Positions 54,084 through 63,417 of a DNA stretch of 64,000 nucleotides are shown here, piece by piece. The stretch is from assembly GCA_900473415.1 (NCBI GenBank), contig UCLR01000001.1, positions 1 to 64,000 of the forward strand, given 5' to 3'. Source of the DNA: Hyphomicrobiales bacterium (GTDB lineage: Bacteria; Pseudomonadota; Alphaproteobacteria; Rhizobiales; Beijerinckiaceae). The position numbers and the translations under genes are program-made. Under the pieces are notes generated by a model. That model saw nothing but the letters and a program-made list of their open reading frames with translations. It had not been told where the DNA came from and did no database searches. The stretch's first letter is position 1. Each line of letters opens with the position of its first letter.

Positions 54084-55154
54084 TCAAACTGTGTGGAAGG
54101 AAAACGTCGAGACGTGACGATAGGTAGCTCCAGGATCCAGCCTCGAGGACGGATAGTCCGGTCGGTTGGGGGCGTTGGGCCAGACCTGAGGCTCGAGGCA
54201 GAACGCATCGGACTGCCTATGGAGACGCCCGCCTTTTCCACCCGAGCCGCCGTCGAGAAAGTTCCCCGAATAGAACTGGAGGCCAGGCTGGTCGGTCGCG
54301 AGATCGAGCGCGCGGCCGGAGGCCGGATGAACGACACGGGCGGCGAGTCGTGGCGAGCCGGCCTCCTCCCCTGCGAGGACGAAGCAGTGGTCATATCCGT
54401 GCGCGCACCGCAGCTGCTCGTTCTCGACGCGGATGCCGGTTCCGATCGGCCGGGGCGAGCGGAAGTCGAACGGCGTGCCGGCGACGTCGCTCGCTGCTCC
54501 AAGCGGAATCAGGCCGGCATCGACCGGCAGGAAGCGATCGGCAAACAAGGTGAGCTCGTGATCCAGAATGTCGCCGCCGGCGACCGCGCCGCCCAGGTTG
54601 AAATAGCTGTGATGCGTCAGGTTGAGGATCGTCGGGCGATCGGTCGTCGCCTCGAAGGTGATCGTGAATTCTTGAGGACCGGTGAGCTGGAAGCGGATCC
54701 GCACCACCAGCGTGCCCGGAAAACCTCCCTCGCCATCCGGGCTCACATATCCGAGCGTGACGAACGGCCTGGAGCTATGATCCAGGCTCTCGACGGTCCA
54801 GAGCGCTCGGTCGAAGCCGTCCGCGCCGCCGTGCAAGGTGTTCGCCCCGTCGTTCGCGCCGAGCTTGTGACGGACGCCGTCGAGCGTGAAAGCGGCGCCG
54901 GCAATGCGGTTCGCATAGCGGCCGATCGCTGCGCCGAAGAAGTCCCGCCGTAGCAGATAGGGCTCCAGCGAATCGTGTCCAAGGACCACGTCGTCACATC
55001 GGCCGTCCCGGTCCGGCACGCGCAGCGCCTGCACGGTTGCACCATAGGTGATGATCGCGATTTCGAATCCGGCGTCGCCGCGGAGCGTGATGTGCTCGAC
55101 CTCTCTCCCATCCGGCAGGACCCCGAAAATATTGCGTGACACAGGATCGGACAT
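54084..55154 (-). CDS. galM: Aldose 1-epimerase (mutarotase)
   Basis: 356 residues from the ATG at 55154 (MSDPVSRNIFGVLPDGREV). Motifs: RYANRIAGAAFTLDG, NTLHGGADGFDRALW (first catalytic His region), LTHHSYFNLGG (second His), GYDHCFVL and a late FCLEPQVWPNAPNRPDYPS holding the catalytic Glu. It interconverts alpha and beta anomers of hexoses in cytoplasm or periplasm; no signal is seen. It stands alone between mucR and a mobile-element remnant. Confidence 0.92.
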   Translation of the reverse strand: MSDPVSRNIFGVLPDGREVEHITLRGDAGFEIAIITYGATVQALRVPDRDGRCDDVVLGHDSLEPYLLRRDFFGAAIGRYANRIAGAAFTLDGVRHKLGANDGANTLHGGADGFDRALWTVESLDHSSRPFVTLGYVSPDGEGGFPGTLVVRIRFQLTGPQEFTITFEATTDRPTILNLTHHSYFNLGGAVAGGDILDHELTLFADRFLPVDAGLIPLGAASDVAGTPFDFRSPRPIGTGIRVENEQLRCAHGYDHCFVLAGEEAGSPRLAARVVHPASGRALDLATDQPGLQFYSGNFLDGGSGGKGGRLHRQSDAFCLEPQVWPNAPNRPDYPSSRLDPGATYRHVSTFSFHTV

Positions 55155-55483
55155 GTCAGAGGGCCTCGAACTCACCACGCGAAGTCTTGGACGATGCTCG
55201 CCTGCCGAGCATAAGCACATCCGCCGCCAGACCCAGCGCCGCAGCGTCCGCATCGCTGCCGGCGGTGCGGACCAGCTCCACGAAGCGGGACGAACGCTGT
55301 GCTAGCCGACGGAGAAATCTGGCGCCCCCTGCCCGGTCGCGCAAGCCACTCGCTGCGACGCCTGGCCCATCGTCCCGGACGCCGACGAACAGACGGATTT
55401 CGCCTGCCCTCACCGCGTCTTTATGGGGCGGTGGTGTTCCTCAGGGTGAGGTGGCCCGCCTGCCCGCTATCGGGTGTCGCCGC

Positions 55484-55524
55484 GACAAGAAAGCCGCCCT
55501 TTTGGCGGCGGCTGTTGCGGCTTG
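55484..55524 (+). repeat. Direct repeat, left copy
   Basis: The segment from GACAAGAAAGCCGCCC to TGTTGCGGCTTG matches 59235-59276 in the same orientation with about three differences and one gap. Both copies hold a GCCGCC/GGCGGC hairpin. It directly precedes the transposase tail. Confidence 0.75.
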
Positions 55525-55624
55525 GCTCAGATATTACAACAGGGATCGGCCGCGTGGGGCCATCGACAACAAGCCACCTATCCTGCTGCAGAGCCCCGGC
55601 GGAACACCCAGCTCGCCGCCGTAA
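55523..55624 (+). mobile_element. Transposase C-terminal remnant (integrase-core type)
   Basis: The frame reads WLRYYNRDRPRGAIDNKPPI before a stop at 55624. W-x-x-(Y/F)-Y-N-x-x-R-P-x-G-x-I-x-x-x-P-P is the usual end of IS481/IS3-type DDE transposases. The catalytic part is missing. Confidence 0.65.
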
Positions 55625-55812
55625 TCGAAGGCCGGAAACGCTACCTTCCGGCGATCCAGCAATTGGTCTCGGATCAAGCCCGCAGCATGCGAAGCGCTCC
55701 TTCCCAAGTGGAGCGGCAGGCTTGGGTGCCAGATTTTCGAAGCGCCGTCCGGTCGTGCCAACCCAAGGCGAGCCCGATCGCGAGCCCTCCTGCCGAGCGT
55801 ATTGCAAGTATC

Positions 55813-56874
55813 TCAGGATACGAGAGGTCCAGCTTCGGCTGACGGACCGCGAGAGCAGGGAGAGGAGGTAGGCGACGATGTTTCCGGCCATTCAGGCCGC
55901 GAGCGCGAATGAGATCGCCCCGCCCAGCGACGTCCTGCGAGCATGCGGCTGAGAACCGCCATCCGAACCGGAATCGACAGCCGAACCTGTTCGAAATACG
56001 CGGCGTTCGGGAGGCTGTCGCATGACTTATCTGTCTCGGAATGCCGCGGCAGGGGATTCATGATCATCACTTTCGACCGAGATCGGAGGACTTTTTCGGC
56101 CGTTAGCGTAAATTTCTCATCCTCCACATGCTGAACGGCATCCATCTCGCCAATACGCCCGCTGATAATGCTGGCTGCCTTCTGAGTCTGAATCGAAAGT
56201 ACATCATGATCCAGTGTGGCTACTATGTTATCGACCCGATCGATAATAGTTCCGCTCGCCCTCAGATCATCGATCGCGGCCGCAGCGACGTTAGATAATA
56301 TCGTCTCAGGTGCGAGACAGAGAGTGAAACGCTGCGGCGGACGCAAGGCGAGCAATTTCATGAAGGAGAGGGCATGACGAGCGGTCGGGTCGCAAGATAA
56401 TGCCACCGATAGCTGTCGGATGTCTCCGAGACGTCGCTCGATTGTAAAGAGATCAACGAGCGCTTGTGTCGGATGCTCTCCGATACCGTTTCCGCCATTG
56501 ATCACGGGAAGATGAGTGAGGCGCGCCAATTCTTCGACGGTCGCGACGTGCTCGGTCCTGGCGACGATGAGATCGCAGTATTCCGATACTGTTCGGATGT
56601 GATCCTCTAGGTCTTCGCCTTGGGCCTTACCGAGCCGACTTCCCGGCGAGGCGGAGACATCGACAACATGATGGCCAAGCCTGGAGGCTGCGACATCGAA
56701 GCCAATCCTGGTCCTCGTGCTTTCCTGCTCGAAGAATAAGCCGATCATTTTGGCGCCTGCCCTGGCAGGCAATGCACCATCAGCAAATGCCGCCGCTTTG
56801 CTGAAGACGTCGGCTAGGTCGGCTTCGTCAATATCGTCGGCGGACAGGAGATCTTTGACACTTTGGCCGACCAT
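55813..56874 (-). CDS. Aspartate carbamoyltransferase homologue, probably frameshifted at the 3' end
   Basis: 353 residues as an open frame. Carbamoyl-phosphate motifs: FFEQESTRTRIGFDVAASRLG, 80s-loop-like LGKAQGEDLEDHIRTVSEYCDLIVAR, HPTQALVDLFTI; near the end NPLPRHSETD and AAYFEQVRLSIPVRMAVLSRML, like ATCase (HPLPR). ATCase would end shortly after that; instead ~30 arginine/serine-rich residues follow that look like a wrong frame, while the next frame reads GGAISFALAA and stops at 55892. Stand-alone, lower GC than the flanks, within an islet. A specialised carbamoyltransferase is equally possible. Confidence 0.75.
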   Translation of the reverse strand: MVGQSVKDLLSADDIDEADLADVFSKAAAFADGALPARAGAKMIGLFFEQESTRTRIGFDVAASRLGHHVVDVSASPGSRLGKAQGEDLEDHIRTVSEYCDLIVARTEHVATVEELARLTHLPVINGGNGIGEHPTQALVDLFTIERRLGDIRQLSVALSCDPTARHALSFMKLLALRPPQRFTLCLAPETILSNVAAAAIDDLRASGTIIDRVDNIVATLDHDVLSIQTQKAASIISGRIGEMDAVQHVEDEKFTLTAEKVLRSRSKVMIMNPLPRHSETDKSCDSLPNAAYFEQVRLSIPVRMAVLSRMLAGRRWAGRSHSRSRPEWPETSSPTSSPCSRGPSAEAGPLVS

Positions 56875-56915
56875 AGACTGTGGGTCCCGCTTGTGGGAAG
56901 CCGACCATATCCTGT

Positions 56916-58841
56916 TTATGCCGCAGAGGAACGGCCCTGTTTGAACACCCCTGTGGAAGGTCGGTCGATCGCGGGAAGTGCGACGCGCCGATCGATGATT
57001 AAATCGATCGCCTCCTTCGGCATCGGACGTGCAAATAGGAAGCCTTGAATGCCATAAGGCTCAAAGCGCGTCACTGCTTCGAACTGCTCCGGCGTCTCCA
57101 CGCCTTCGACGACCATAGCCACATTTAATTCACCCGCGAGGCCTGCGATTGCTCGCAACAACGATCTTGCTTTGCTGCTCGTTGCGATGCTGCTGACGAA
57201 GCCACGATCGATCTTCAACATGTCGATGGGAAGCTCGGCAAGATGGCTGAGCGACGAGTACCCAGTACCGAAGTCGTCGAGCGCGATCTTTACACCCAGC
57301 ACTCGTATGCGGTTCAGCGTCGCGATCACCAACTCCTTGTCTTCCGCCAGTGTGGTTTCAGTGACCTCCAGTGTCACCCGGTGCGGTGCAATCCCAGTCC
57401 GCCGCAGCGCGTCTTCGACGATACCGACAAGATCATGATCGCGGTGGAATTGCTTGGCAGATATGTTCACGCTAACGCCAACCGGCTGTGGCCAGTTAGT
57501 CGCATCCCTCAACGCCTGCTCGATCGCGTACGAGCCGAGATTTTTGATGAAACCATTCTGTTCAGCAAGGGGAATAAATTCCACAGGGCTAATCATGCCC
57601 CGCGCCGGATGCTTCCAGCGCATCAGCGCTTCACACATTATTATTGTTCTGCCACGAGGGCTGTAGATTGGTTGGTAATGGAGCTCCAATTGATTTTCAA
57701 CAATAGCCTTGGCTAAATCTCGTTCCAGTGCAATTTTGTTGTCATATGCTTCGCTCAACTCTGGCACATACGAGAGCCAGCGATTTTTCCCTTCAGATTT
57801 TGCCTTGTAGAGAGCCAGATCGCAGTGCTTGAGTGAACGCTCGACAGATTCACCAGTCGCGTTGGCGAGGCCGACGCTGACCGAAATCGAAAGCGTGGCT
57901 TTGGCAACGCATACAGGATCTGTAAACGAGCGAACTATGGAAGCGGCCAACGCAGCGACGTCTTCGCCGGAGCGGTCGGAAACGATCATGAATTCGTCGC
58001 CGCCAATTCGCGCAGCCTTGTCGCCGGGGCCCAGAACTGATGAAATTCGAATGGCTATCATTGATAGCAGTTCATCGCCGACATCGTGGCCTAGTGTGTC
58101 GTTAACTGTTTTGAAGTCATCGACATCCACGGACAGGAGGTAGGTGCGTTGTCCCGAAAGAAGCCGCTTTTCTACCTCGTCGATGAACCCACGCCTGTTG
58201 AGAAGCGTGGTGATGCTGTCGGTCGTCGCGATGATCTGCAGATCACGCGTCTTTCGAAAATTAGAAACGAACACGCTATGTATGACGTTTGACGACGAGA
58301 TCGTCAGCACGACTGTCATCAACAACGCCCCAGCGATAACGACGAAAGCTGGTATTTGAGACATAATCAACGCGCCGGCGAAGGGGAGCGCTGCCAAGGT
58401 CACCTGGATATTCGAAACAAAAGGGCGAGAGCTATTGCGGCCCGCAATGCCGGCGATATAGCCGATCGTCTGCCCCACTGCTAACGTCACAATGCGGTCG
58501 TCAGAGTGGAACGCGACGGTATAGGCGCCAAAACTGCCCATCGTTAATGCCGTCGTCCATGCGCCGGCATAAGCGAGGCGCTCGAGTACCACGGTTGAAA
58601 TCGATAAGTGCTTCTGCAGATAGAAAACTTGGGCCCCGAGGCGGAATGCGCCGATGCCGCCCATAACGGCGCTGAGCATCGCGAAGGTCATATCGCCGGT
58701 GACGACAGCGCATGCTGCGATAACCGTTGTAGCGATCACCATCCCGATCGGGATCGCCAATGGTGTGCCGTAGAGAGCGGCCACCATCACCCTGCGAAGT
58801 TCGGGATCGTAGAGGATTGCCGTAGGAGCACGTGTCTTCAT
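56916..58841 (-). CDS. Membrane GGDEF-EAL protein (cyclic di-GMP turnover)
   Basis: 641 residues. Five or six N-terminal membrane helices (residues ~20-190) precede a GGDEF domain (ARIGGDEFMIV, intact, so cyclase activity is possible) and an EAL domain (CEALMRWKHP, NISAKQF, ALDDFGTGYSSL, KIDRGFV, VEGVET, all catalytic positions kept). It can in principle both make and degrade cyclic di-GMP at the inner membrane. Base composition is clearly lower in GC than the surroundings. It lies in the islet between the two recombinase/transposase remnants. Confidence 0.93.
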   Translation of the reverse strand: MKTRAPTAILYDPELRRVMVAALYGTPLAIPIGMVIATTVIAACAVVTGDMTFAMLSAVMGGIGAFRLGAQVFYLQKHLSISTVVLERLAYAGAWTTALTMGSFGAYTVAFHSDDRIVTLAVGQTIGYIAGIAGRNSSRPFVSNIQVTLAALPFAGALIMSQIPAFVVIAGALLMTVVLTISSSNVIHSVFVSNFRKTRDLQIIATTDSITTLLNRRGFIDEVEKRLLSGQRTYLLSVDVDDFKTVNDTLGHDVGDELLSMIAIRISSVLGPGDKAARIGGDEFMIVSDRSGEDVAALAASIVRSFTDPVCVAKATLSISVSVGLANATGESVERSLKHCDLALYKAKSEGKNRWLSYVPELSEAYDNKIALERDLAKAIVENQLELHYQPIYSPRGRTIIMCEALMRWKHPARGMISPVEFIPLAEQNGFIKNLGSYAIEQALRDATNWPQPVGVSVNISAKQFHRDHDLVGIVEDALRRTGIAPHRVTLEVTETTLAEDKELVIATLNRIRVLGVKIALDDFGTGYSSLSHLAELPIDMLKIDRGFVSSIATSSKARSLLRAIAGLAGELNVAMVVEGVETPEQFEAVTRFEPYGIQGFLFARPMPKEAIDLIIDRRVALPAIDRPSTGVFKQGRSSAA

Positions 58842-58974
58842 GCGTCTCTAAACCGAGCCCCGGACCTTGTACCGGCCAAACATGATCGCATGACAATCGT
58901 CGACATTTCGTTGACGCGGGAGTCTAAACCGCCTCGTACGTAGAGCCGACTGGAGAATGAAGCTCTGGACGTGA
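58842..58974. other. Short intergenic stretch upstream of the GGDEF-EAL gene
   Basis: Contains the promoter region of the minus-strand GGDEF-EAL gene and ends at a stop in the recombinase frame. Nothing else identified. Confidence 0.4.
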
Positions 58975-59346
58975 GGAGAGGACCGGATCGGCCTGCTTTC
59001 CGAGGCCGCCGGGCCACCTCTTGTCCTCGTACACCAAAACCTCGCCGAAGCCTATCGGCGCCGCGTCGGCGAGCTGGAGAGCCTTCTCATGCATCCAGAG
59101 TTGCGGGACGAGGCAATCGAGGCCATCCGGTCGATGATCGAGAAGATCGTGGTCACTCCAAACGCTGCGTCTGGGCGCCGCGCCGCTGTTTCGGCGGCGT
59201 TGGCGGCCGACCTGTCCGAAATCGGCATCGACGGGACGAGAAAGCCGCCCCTTTGGGGGGCGGCTGTTGCGGCTTGTGGTTTTGGAGATTTGGTTGCGGG
59301 GGCACGCAACTACCGACACCGACATTCGTTAGAGGTGACGATCTGA
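58975..59346 (+). pseudogene. C-terminal remnant of a serine site-specific recombinase
   Basis: The frame has no start and is closed by a stop before 58975. It reads DRIGLLSEAAG, then NLAEAYRRRVGELESLL, then ELRDEAIEAIRSMIEKIVVTP, the C-terminal helix region of large serine recombinases (the L-R-x-L-I-E-x-I-V-x-x-P motif). The catalytic resolvase domain and zinc ribbon are missing. The tail contains the right copy of the direct repeat. It marks past integration of a mobile element. Confidence 0.7.
59235..59276 (+). repeat. Direct repeat, right copy
   Basis: Matches 55484-55524 in the same orientation with about three differences and one gap. Lies inside the recombinase remnant. Confidence 0.75.
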
Positions 59347-59445
59347 CACCTCCTATCCGCCCCCAACAGCCCCTCATGGGCCGCGCGTCGGCGCGCGCCT
59401 GAGCGTCACCGCACTTGATCTCACCCGAATTCTTGCCGACCGCAA

Positions 59446-59994
59446 TCAGATCGTTCCTCCGAGCGGGCGCTGGGCCATTTCCGCGGCGACCGGCGCATCA
59501 ATCGGCGTGTCATAGGTCATCAGGATGTACCCAAGGACCGAATAGAAGCCGACGGTCGCGATCAGGTCGAATACCGCCGCGCGCCCGAGCGCAGCCGCGA
59601 GATCGGCTTCCAGTCCGAGCGAAAGGCGCTTGTCGTCGAAGAGGGCATCGACCGCACGCGCGATCAGCCCATCCTCGCCTTCCGGCATGCCGCGTAGCGC
59701 GGCGATGCGGGCATCACTCATCCCGAGCACCCGCGCCCGGCTGACGTGATGGGCCCATTCATAGGGCGAGCCCATGCGGTGCGCGGCGCGCAGGATCACC
59801 ACCTCAGAGCGCACCGGCCCAAGCGCGCTATCCTTGACGATGTGCTGGCGCAGCTGCGCCCAGGCCTTCAGCAGTGCCGGATGGTGCGCCATGGTGCGGT
59901 AGACGTTGAGTGCGCCAGCGAAGCCGTCCTTCATTTCGGCGATCTGCGCTGGCCAATCGGCATCGCTGATCGGCGGGCAGGGAGAGGTCGTCAT
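59446..59994 (-). CDS. Carboxymuconolactone decarboxylase / AhpD-like family protein
   Basis: 182 residues. The core reads FAGALNVYRTMAHHPALLKAWAQLRQHIVKDSALGPVRSEVVILRAAHRMGSPYEWAHH, matching PF02627 (E-x-x-x-L-R-x-A...Y-E-W-x-x-H). The AhpD CxxC pair is absent, so alkylhydroperoxidase activity is unlikely. Such proteins occur beside many catabolic operons with unclear roles. Its start is 17 bp after the nitrilase-family stop; last gene of the operon. Confidence 0.85.
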   Translation of the reverse strand: MTTSPCPPISDADWPAQIAEMKDGFAGALNVYRTMAHHPALLKAWAQLRQHIVKDSALGPVRSEVVILRAAHRMGSPYEWAHHVSRARVLGMSDARIAALRGMPEGEDGLIARAVDALFDDKRLSLGLEADLAAALGRAAVFDLIATVGFYSVLGYILMTYDTPIDAPVAAEMAQRPLGGTI

Positions 59995-60011
59995 CGGATG
60001 TCTCGTCGATG

Positions 60012-60875
60012 TCAGGGGGTGAGGTACTTCGCGTAGAGAGCCGGCGTCCGATCGGCCCAGATGCCGGTGAAACTGCGATAGCGCGCGACTTCCGCAAGGT
60101 CGATCTCGACGCGCAGTACGTCCTCGCGATCATGATCGAGCGCGCCGAGCAGCTTGCCGTCCGGCCCCACAGCGCAGGAGCGGCCGAAGAAGCGCTGCCC
60201 GCCGCGGCTGCCGCTGCGGTTGCAGCTCAGGAAGAAGACGCCGTTCTCGGTCGCGCGCGTATAGGCGCGGTGGATGAAGAGCGCCGCGTCCGTCACCGGC
60301 GTATCCTCGGCGCCGAAGGAGGCCCAGACGGAGGTGACGATGCTCGCCCCCTGCAGGGCGAGGATACGGGTGATCTCCGGGAACCGGATGTCATAGCAGA
60401 CCTGCATGCCGAGCCGTGTCCCGAAGACCGGGAAGGTGTCGATGCTGTCGCCGCCGGTGAAGAACAATTTCTCATTCTGCCACTGGTGGACCTTGGTGTA
60501 GTCACCCAGCACGCCTTCCGGCCCGATCAGCAGCGAGGCGTTGCGCATCACGCCGGCGCGCAGCCGGTCGCGCAGGCCCAATCCGATCACCAGATGCACC
60601 CGGTGCCGCGCCGCGAGCGCGACAAGAGCCCTGATCTCCTCGCCGTCCGGCGCTGCGCAGGCCTCGTAGAGTGCCGCGCCGAAATACGGGACGTTGCTGA
60701 CCATCGGCCCGCCGGGCACCAGCGGCTCGACATAGCCGGTGTTCGACAATTCCGGGAACAGGATGAGCTGGACCCCTCGCGCTGCCTCGGCCGCGGCGAA
60801 GTCGTGGATGCGCCGGAAGTTCTCGGCCGGCGCCAGGGATTGGACGTCGAGCTGGACGAGGCTGGTGGAAATCAT
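60012..60875 (-). CDS. Carbon-nitrogen hydrolase (nitrilase superfamily)
   Basis: 287 residues. The Glu-Lys-Cys triad is Glu42 (LFPELSNTGY), Lys128 (YTKVHQWQNEKLFF) and Cys160 (MQVCYDIRFPE). These fit amidases or N-carbamoyl hydrolases rather than true nitrilases, but the substrate cannot be fixed by eye. Overlap with the ATPase stop is four bases. In the operon it probably hydrolyses an amide or carbamoyl compound imported by the ABC transporter (inference). Confidence 0.88.
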   Translation of the reverse strand: MISTSLVQLDVQSLAPAENFRRIHDFAAAEAARGVQLILFPELSNTGYVEPLVPGGPMVSNVPYFGAALYEACAAPDGEEIRALVALAARHRVHLVIGLGLRDRLRAGVMRNASLLIGPEGVLGDYTKVHQWQNEKLFFTGGDSIDTFPVFGTRLGMQVCYDIRFPEITRILALQGASIVTSVWASFGAEDTPVTDAALFIHRAYTRATENGVFFLSCNRSGSRGGQRFFGRSCAVGPDGKLLGALDHDREDVLRVEIDLAEVARYRSFTGIWADRTPALYAKYLTP

Positions 60876-62545
60876 GCGTCGGCTCCGGCGATGCGTCGGC
60901 CGGCGGCGAAATCCCAGTCACGCCCCGGCGCCGCGTTGATCAAGGCCCGTGTATACTCATGGCGCGGACTGGCCAGCACCTCGGCCGCGGGACCATCCTC
61001 GACGACGCGACCGCGCTGCATCACCATCACCTCGTCGCAGATCTGGGCGGCGACGCGCAGATCGTGGGTGATGAACAGCACCGCGATATTGCGCCGCTCC
61101 TGGATTTCGGCGAGCAGCGCCAGCACTTGCGCCTGCACGGAGACGTCGAGCGCCGAGACGGCCTCGTCCGCGACGATGACCTCGGGCTCCATCATCAGGG
61201 CGCGCGCAATCGCGATACGCTGGCGCTGGCCACCGGAGAACTGGTGGGGGAAGCGTTCGAGACTGGTGCGCGGCAGGCCGACGACCTCCATCAGCTCGCC
61301 CGCGCGCTGCAGCGCGGAGGCACGATCCTCGCCGAGATTGAGCGGCCCCTCGATCAGGCTCTCGCCGATGCGCAGGCGCGGGTTGAGCGAGCGATTGGGG
61401 TCCTGGAACACCATCTGGACGCGCCGCCGCGCCGGCGCCAGCGCCGCCTGGCCCTGTAGCGGGGCGATGTCCTGGCCGTTGACCCGGATCTCACCGCCGG
61501 TCGGATGCTCCAGCCTAAGCAGGCAACGCGCCACCGTCGATTTGCCGGAACCACTTTCGCCGACGATGCCGAGCGTGCGCCCGCGTTCCAGCCGGAAGCT
61601 CACATCATTCACGGCGCGCACGGTGCGGATGTCCCGCCCCATCAGCCGCCCGAGCAGCGAGCCGAGGCTGAATGTCTTCTCGAGGTTGCGGATATCGACG
61701 ACGGCCTCCGCCTCTTTTGCCGCCGGGCGCGGCGCACGCGGCACCAGCGACGGCACGGCCTGCAAAAGGTCGCGCGTATACGCCTCGCGCGGCTGGCTCA
61801 GCACCTGCTCGACAGGGCCGGACTCTACGATCTCGCCGCGGCGCATGACACAGACCCGGTCGGCGATGTCGACGACCACCCCCATGTCGTGGGTGATGAA
61901 TAGGACGGCTGTGTTCTGCTTCTCCTGAAGCTCGCGGATCAGGCCGAGAATCTGCTTCTGCGTGGTGACGTCGAGCGCGGTGGTCGGCTCGTCGGCGATG
62001 AGGAGCTTCGGCTTGAGCGCCAGCGCCATGGCGATCATCACGCGCTGGCGCTGGCCGCCGGAGAGCTGGTGCGGATAGCTGTCATAGATCCGGGCCGGAT
62101 CCGGCAGATGCACCGCCTCGAACGCGGCGAGCGCAGCCGCGCGGCGCTCCTTCGGTCGCATCTGCGTATGCGCCCAATAGACCTCGTCCATCTGCAGGCC
62201 GATGGTCAGTACCGGGTTCAGCGCCGTCATCGGCTCCTGAAAGATCATCGCCATCTCGGCGCCGCGCAGCGCTTTGGTCCGGGAAGGCATCGCCGTGACG
62301 ATGTCCTCGCCGTTGAGCAGTACTGCGCCACCCGTGGCCTGCAATTCATCGCGCGGCAACAGGTCCATCGCGACCAGCGAGGTCACTGATTTGCCGGAGC
62401 CGGATTCGCCGACGAGGCACAAGGTCTCACCCGGCTGGATGTCGAAGCTGATGCCCTTCAGGATTTCACTGGGCTCGCGTCCGCGCGTCGCGACGCACAG
62501 GTCGCGGACCGAGAGCACGGGTTGGGTCGGAGCGGCCATCTGCAT
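60872..62545 (-). CDS. Fused dipeptide/oligopeptide-type ABC ATPase (DppD-DppF fusion)
   Basis: 557 residues from the ATG at 62545, GGAAGGAG upstream, overlapping the permease stop (TGATG). Two nucleotide-binding domains: [17 protein letters not shown] and [12 protein letters not shown] in the first; [17 protein letters not shown] and [12 protein letters not shown] in the second. Each ends with an oligopeptide-type tail ([23 protein letters not shown]). It powers import of a small peptide or amide substrate with the two permeases upstream; the binding protein lies outside the window. Confidence 0.93.
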   Translation of the reverse strand: MQMAAPTQPVLSVRDLCVATRGREPSEILKGISFDIQPGETLCLVGESGSGKSVTSLVAMDLLPRDELQATGGAVLLNGEDIVTAMPSRTKALRGAEMAMIFQEPMTALNPVLTIGLQMDEVYWAHTQMRPKERRAAALAAFEAVHLPDPARIYDSYPHQLSGGQRQRVMIAMALALKPKLLIADEPTTALDVTTQKQILGLIRELQEKQNTAVLFITHDMGVVVDIADRVCVMRRGEIVESGPVEQVLSQPREAYTRDLLQAVPSLVPRAPRPAAKEAEAVVDIRNLEKTFSLGSLLGRLMGRDIRTVRAVNDVSFRLERGRTLGIVGESGSGKSTVARCLLRLEHPTGGEIRVNGQDIAPLQGQAALAPARRRVQMVFQDPNRSLNPRLRIGESLIEGPLNLGEDRASALQRAGELMEVVGLPRTSLERFPHQFSGGQRQRIAIARALMMEPEVIVADEAVSALDVSVQAQVLALLAEIQERRNIAVLFITHDLRVAAQICDEVMVMQRGRVVEDGPAAEVLASPRHEYTRALINAAPGRDWDFAAGRRIAGADA

Positions 62546-63417
62546 CACGGGCTCCTTCCCTGCATCTTCGGATCGAGGCGGTCGCGCAGCGCGTCGCCGA
62601 GCAGGTTGATCGACAGGATGCACAGCGACAGCACGATGGCGGGCCAGAAAACCAGCCAGTGGTTGAGCGCGAAATAGAGCCGACCCTCGGCCATGATGTT
62701 GCCCCAGCTCGGGATTTCCGTGCCGATGCCGACGCCGAGGAAGGACAGCGCTGCCTCCGTCAGGATGGCGGAGGCGTACATATAGGTGCCCTGCACGATC
62801 AGCGGCGCGATGGTCGTTGGCAGCAGATGCTTCCAGATCAGCTTGGCCGGGCGCGTGCCGAGCAGCATTGCCGCGTCGACATAGGTTTCTTCACGCGCCG
62901 CGATCACGCGCGCCCTCACCAGCCGGACGACCTGCGGAATCGCGGGGATCATGATGGCGAAGATCACGGTGATGAGCCCGCCCCGGACGAGCGCGACGAT
63001 GGCGATGGCGAGCAGGATGCCGGGAATGGCCATCAGCCCGTCCATCATTCGCATCAGCACGCCATCGATCCCGCGATACCAGCCGGCGAGCAGGCCAAGC
63101 GGCAGGCCGATCAGGATCGCGCCCGTCGCGACGCCTGCGCCCACCAATAGCGAGACCCGCGCGCCGTACACCACGCGCGAATAGAGATCCCGGCCGAAGC
63201 TGTCCGTGCCCAGCCAATAGATGTTCGAAGCGGGCTTCAGCCGCATCGCCGCGTTGAGCTTCGTCGGCTCGAAATTCGCGAGCAGCGGCGCGAACACCGC
63301 CATCGCGACAACGACGAGCAGAACGAGGACGGCGAGCACTGTCGTCCAGTGCGGCGGGTTTCGCAGCAGGCGGCGCCGGGGAAGCCCGCCCGAAACGGTG
63401 TTCGACGGGGTGCTCAT
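62545..63417 (-). CDS. DppC-type ABC transporter permease
   Basis: 290 residues with the N-terminal OppC-like segment, six helices and the motifs LGTDSFGRDLYSRVVYGARVSLLVG and EETYVDAAMLLGTRPAKLIWKHLLP, the EAA loop that binds the ATPase. The start overlaps the DppB-type stop by four bases. It forms a heteromeric channel with the preceding permease. Confidence 0.93.
   Translation of the reverse strand: MSTPSNTVSGGLPRRRLLRNPPHWTTVLAVLVLLVVVAMAVFAPLLANFEPTKLNAAMRLKPASNIYWLGTDSFGRDLYSRVVYGARVSLLVGAGVATGAILIGLPLGLLAGWYRGIDGVLMRMMDGLMAIPGILLAIAIVALVRGGLITVIFAIMIPAIPQVVRLVRARVIAAREETYVDAAMLLGTRPAKLIWKHLLPTTIAPLIVQGTYMYASAILTEAALSFLGVGIGTEIPSWGNIMAEGRLYFALNHWLVFWPAIVLSLCILSINLLGDALRDRLDPKMQGRSP

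Larger units (their letters stand above)
55155..55812. other. Decayed region with transposase remnant
   Basis: About 660 bp with no intact gene. It includes a transposase tail at 55523-55624 and one copy of a ~42-bp repeat at 55484-55524. The stretch 55625-55812 shows nothing I can identify. Confidence 0.5.

Noticed and set aside
59293..59310. GTTGCG...CGCAAC motif resembling the 3' end of a tRNA used as an attachment site
   Set aside because: Only a 6-bp hairpin; no D-arm, anticodon arm or full T-loop could be drawn, so no tRNA is called.
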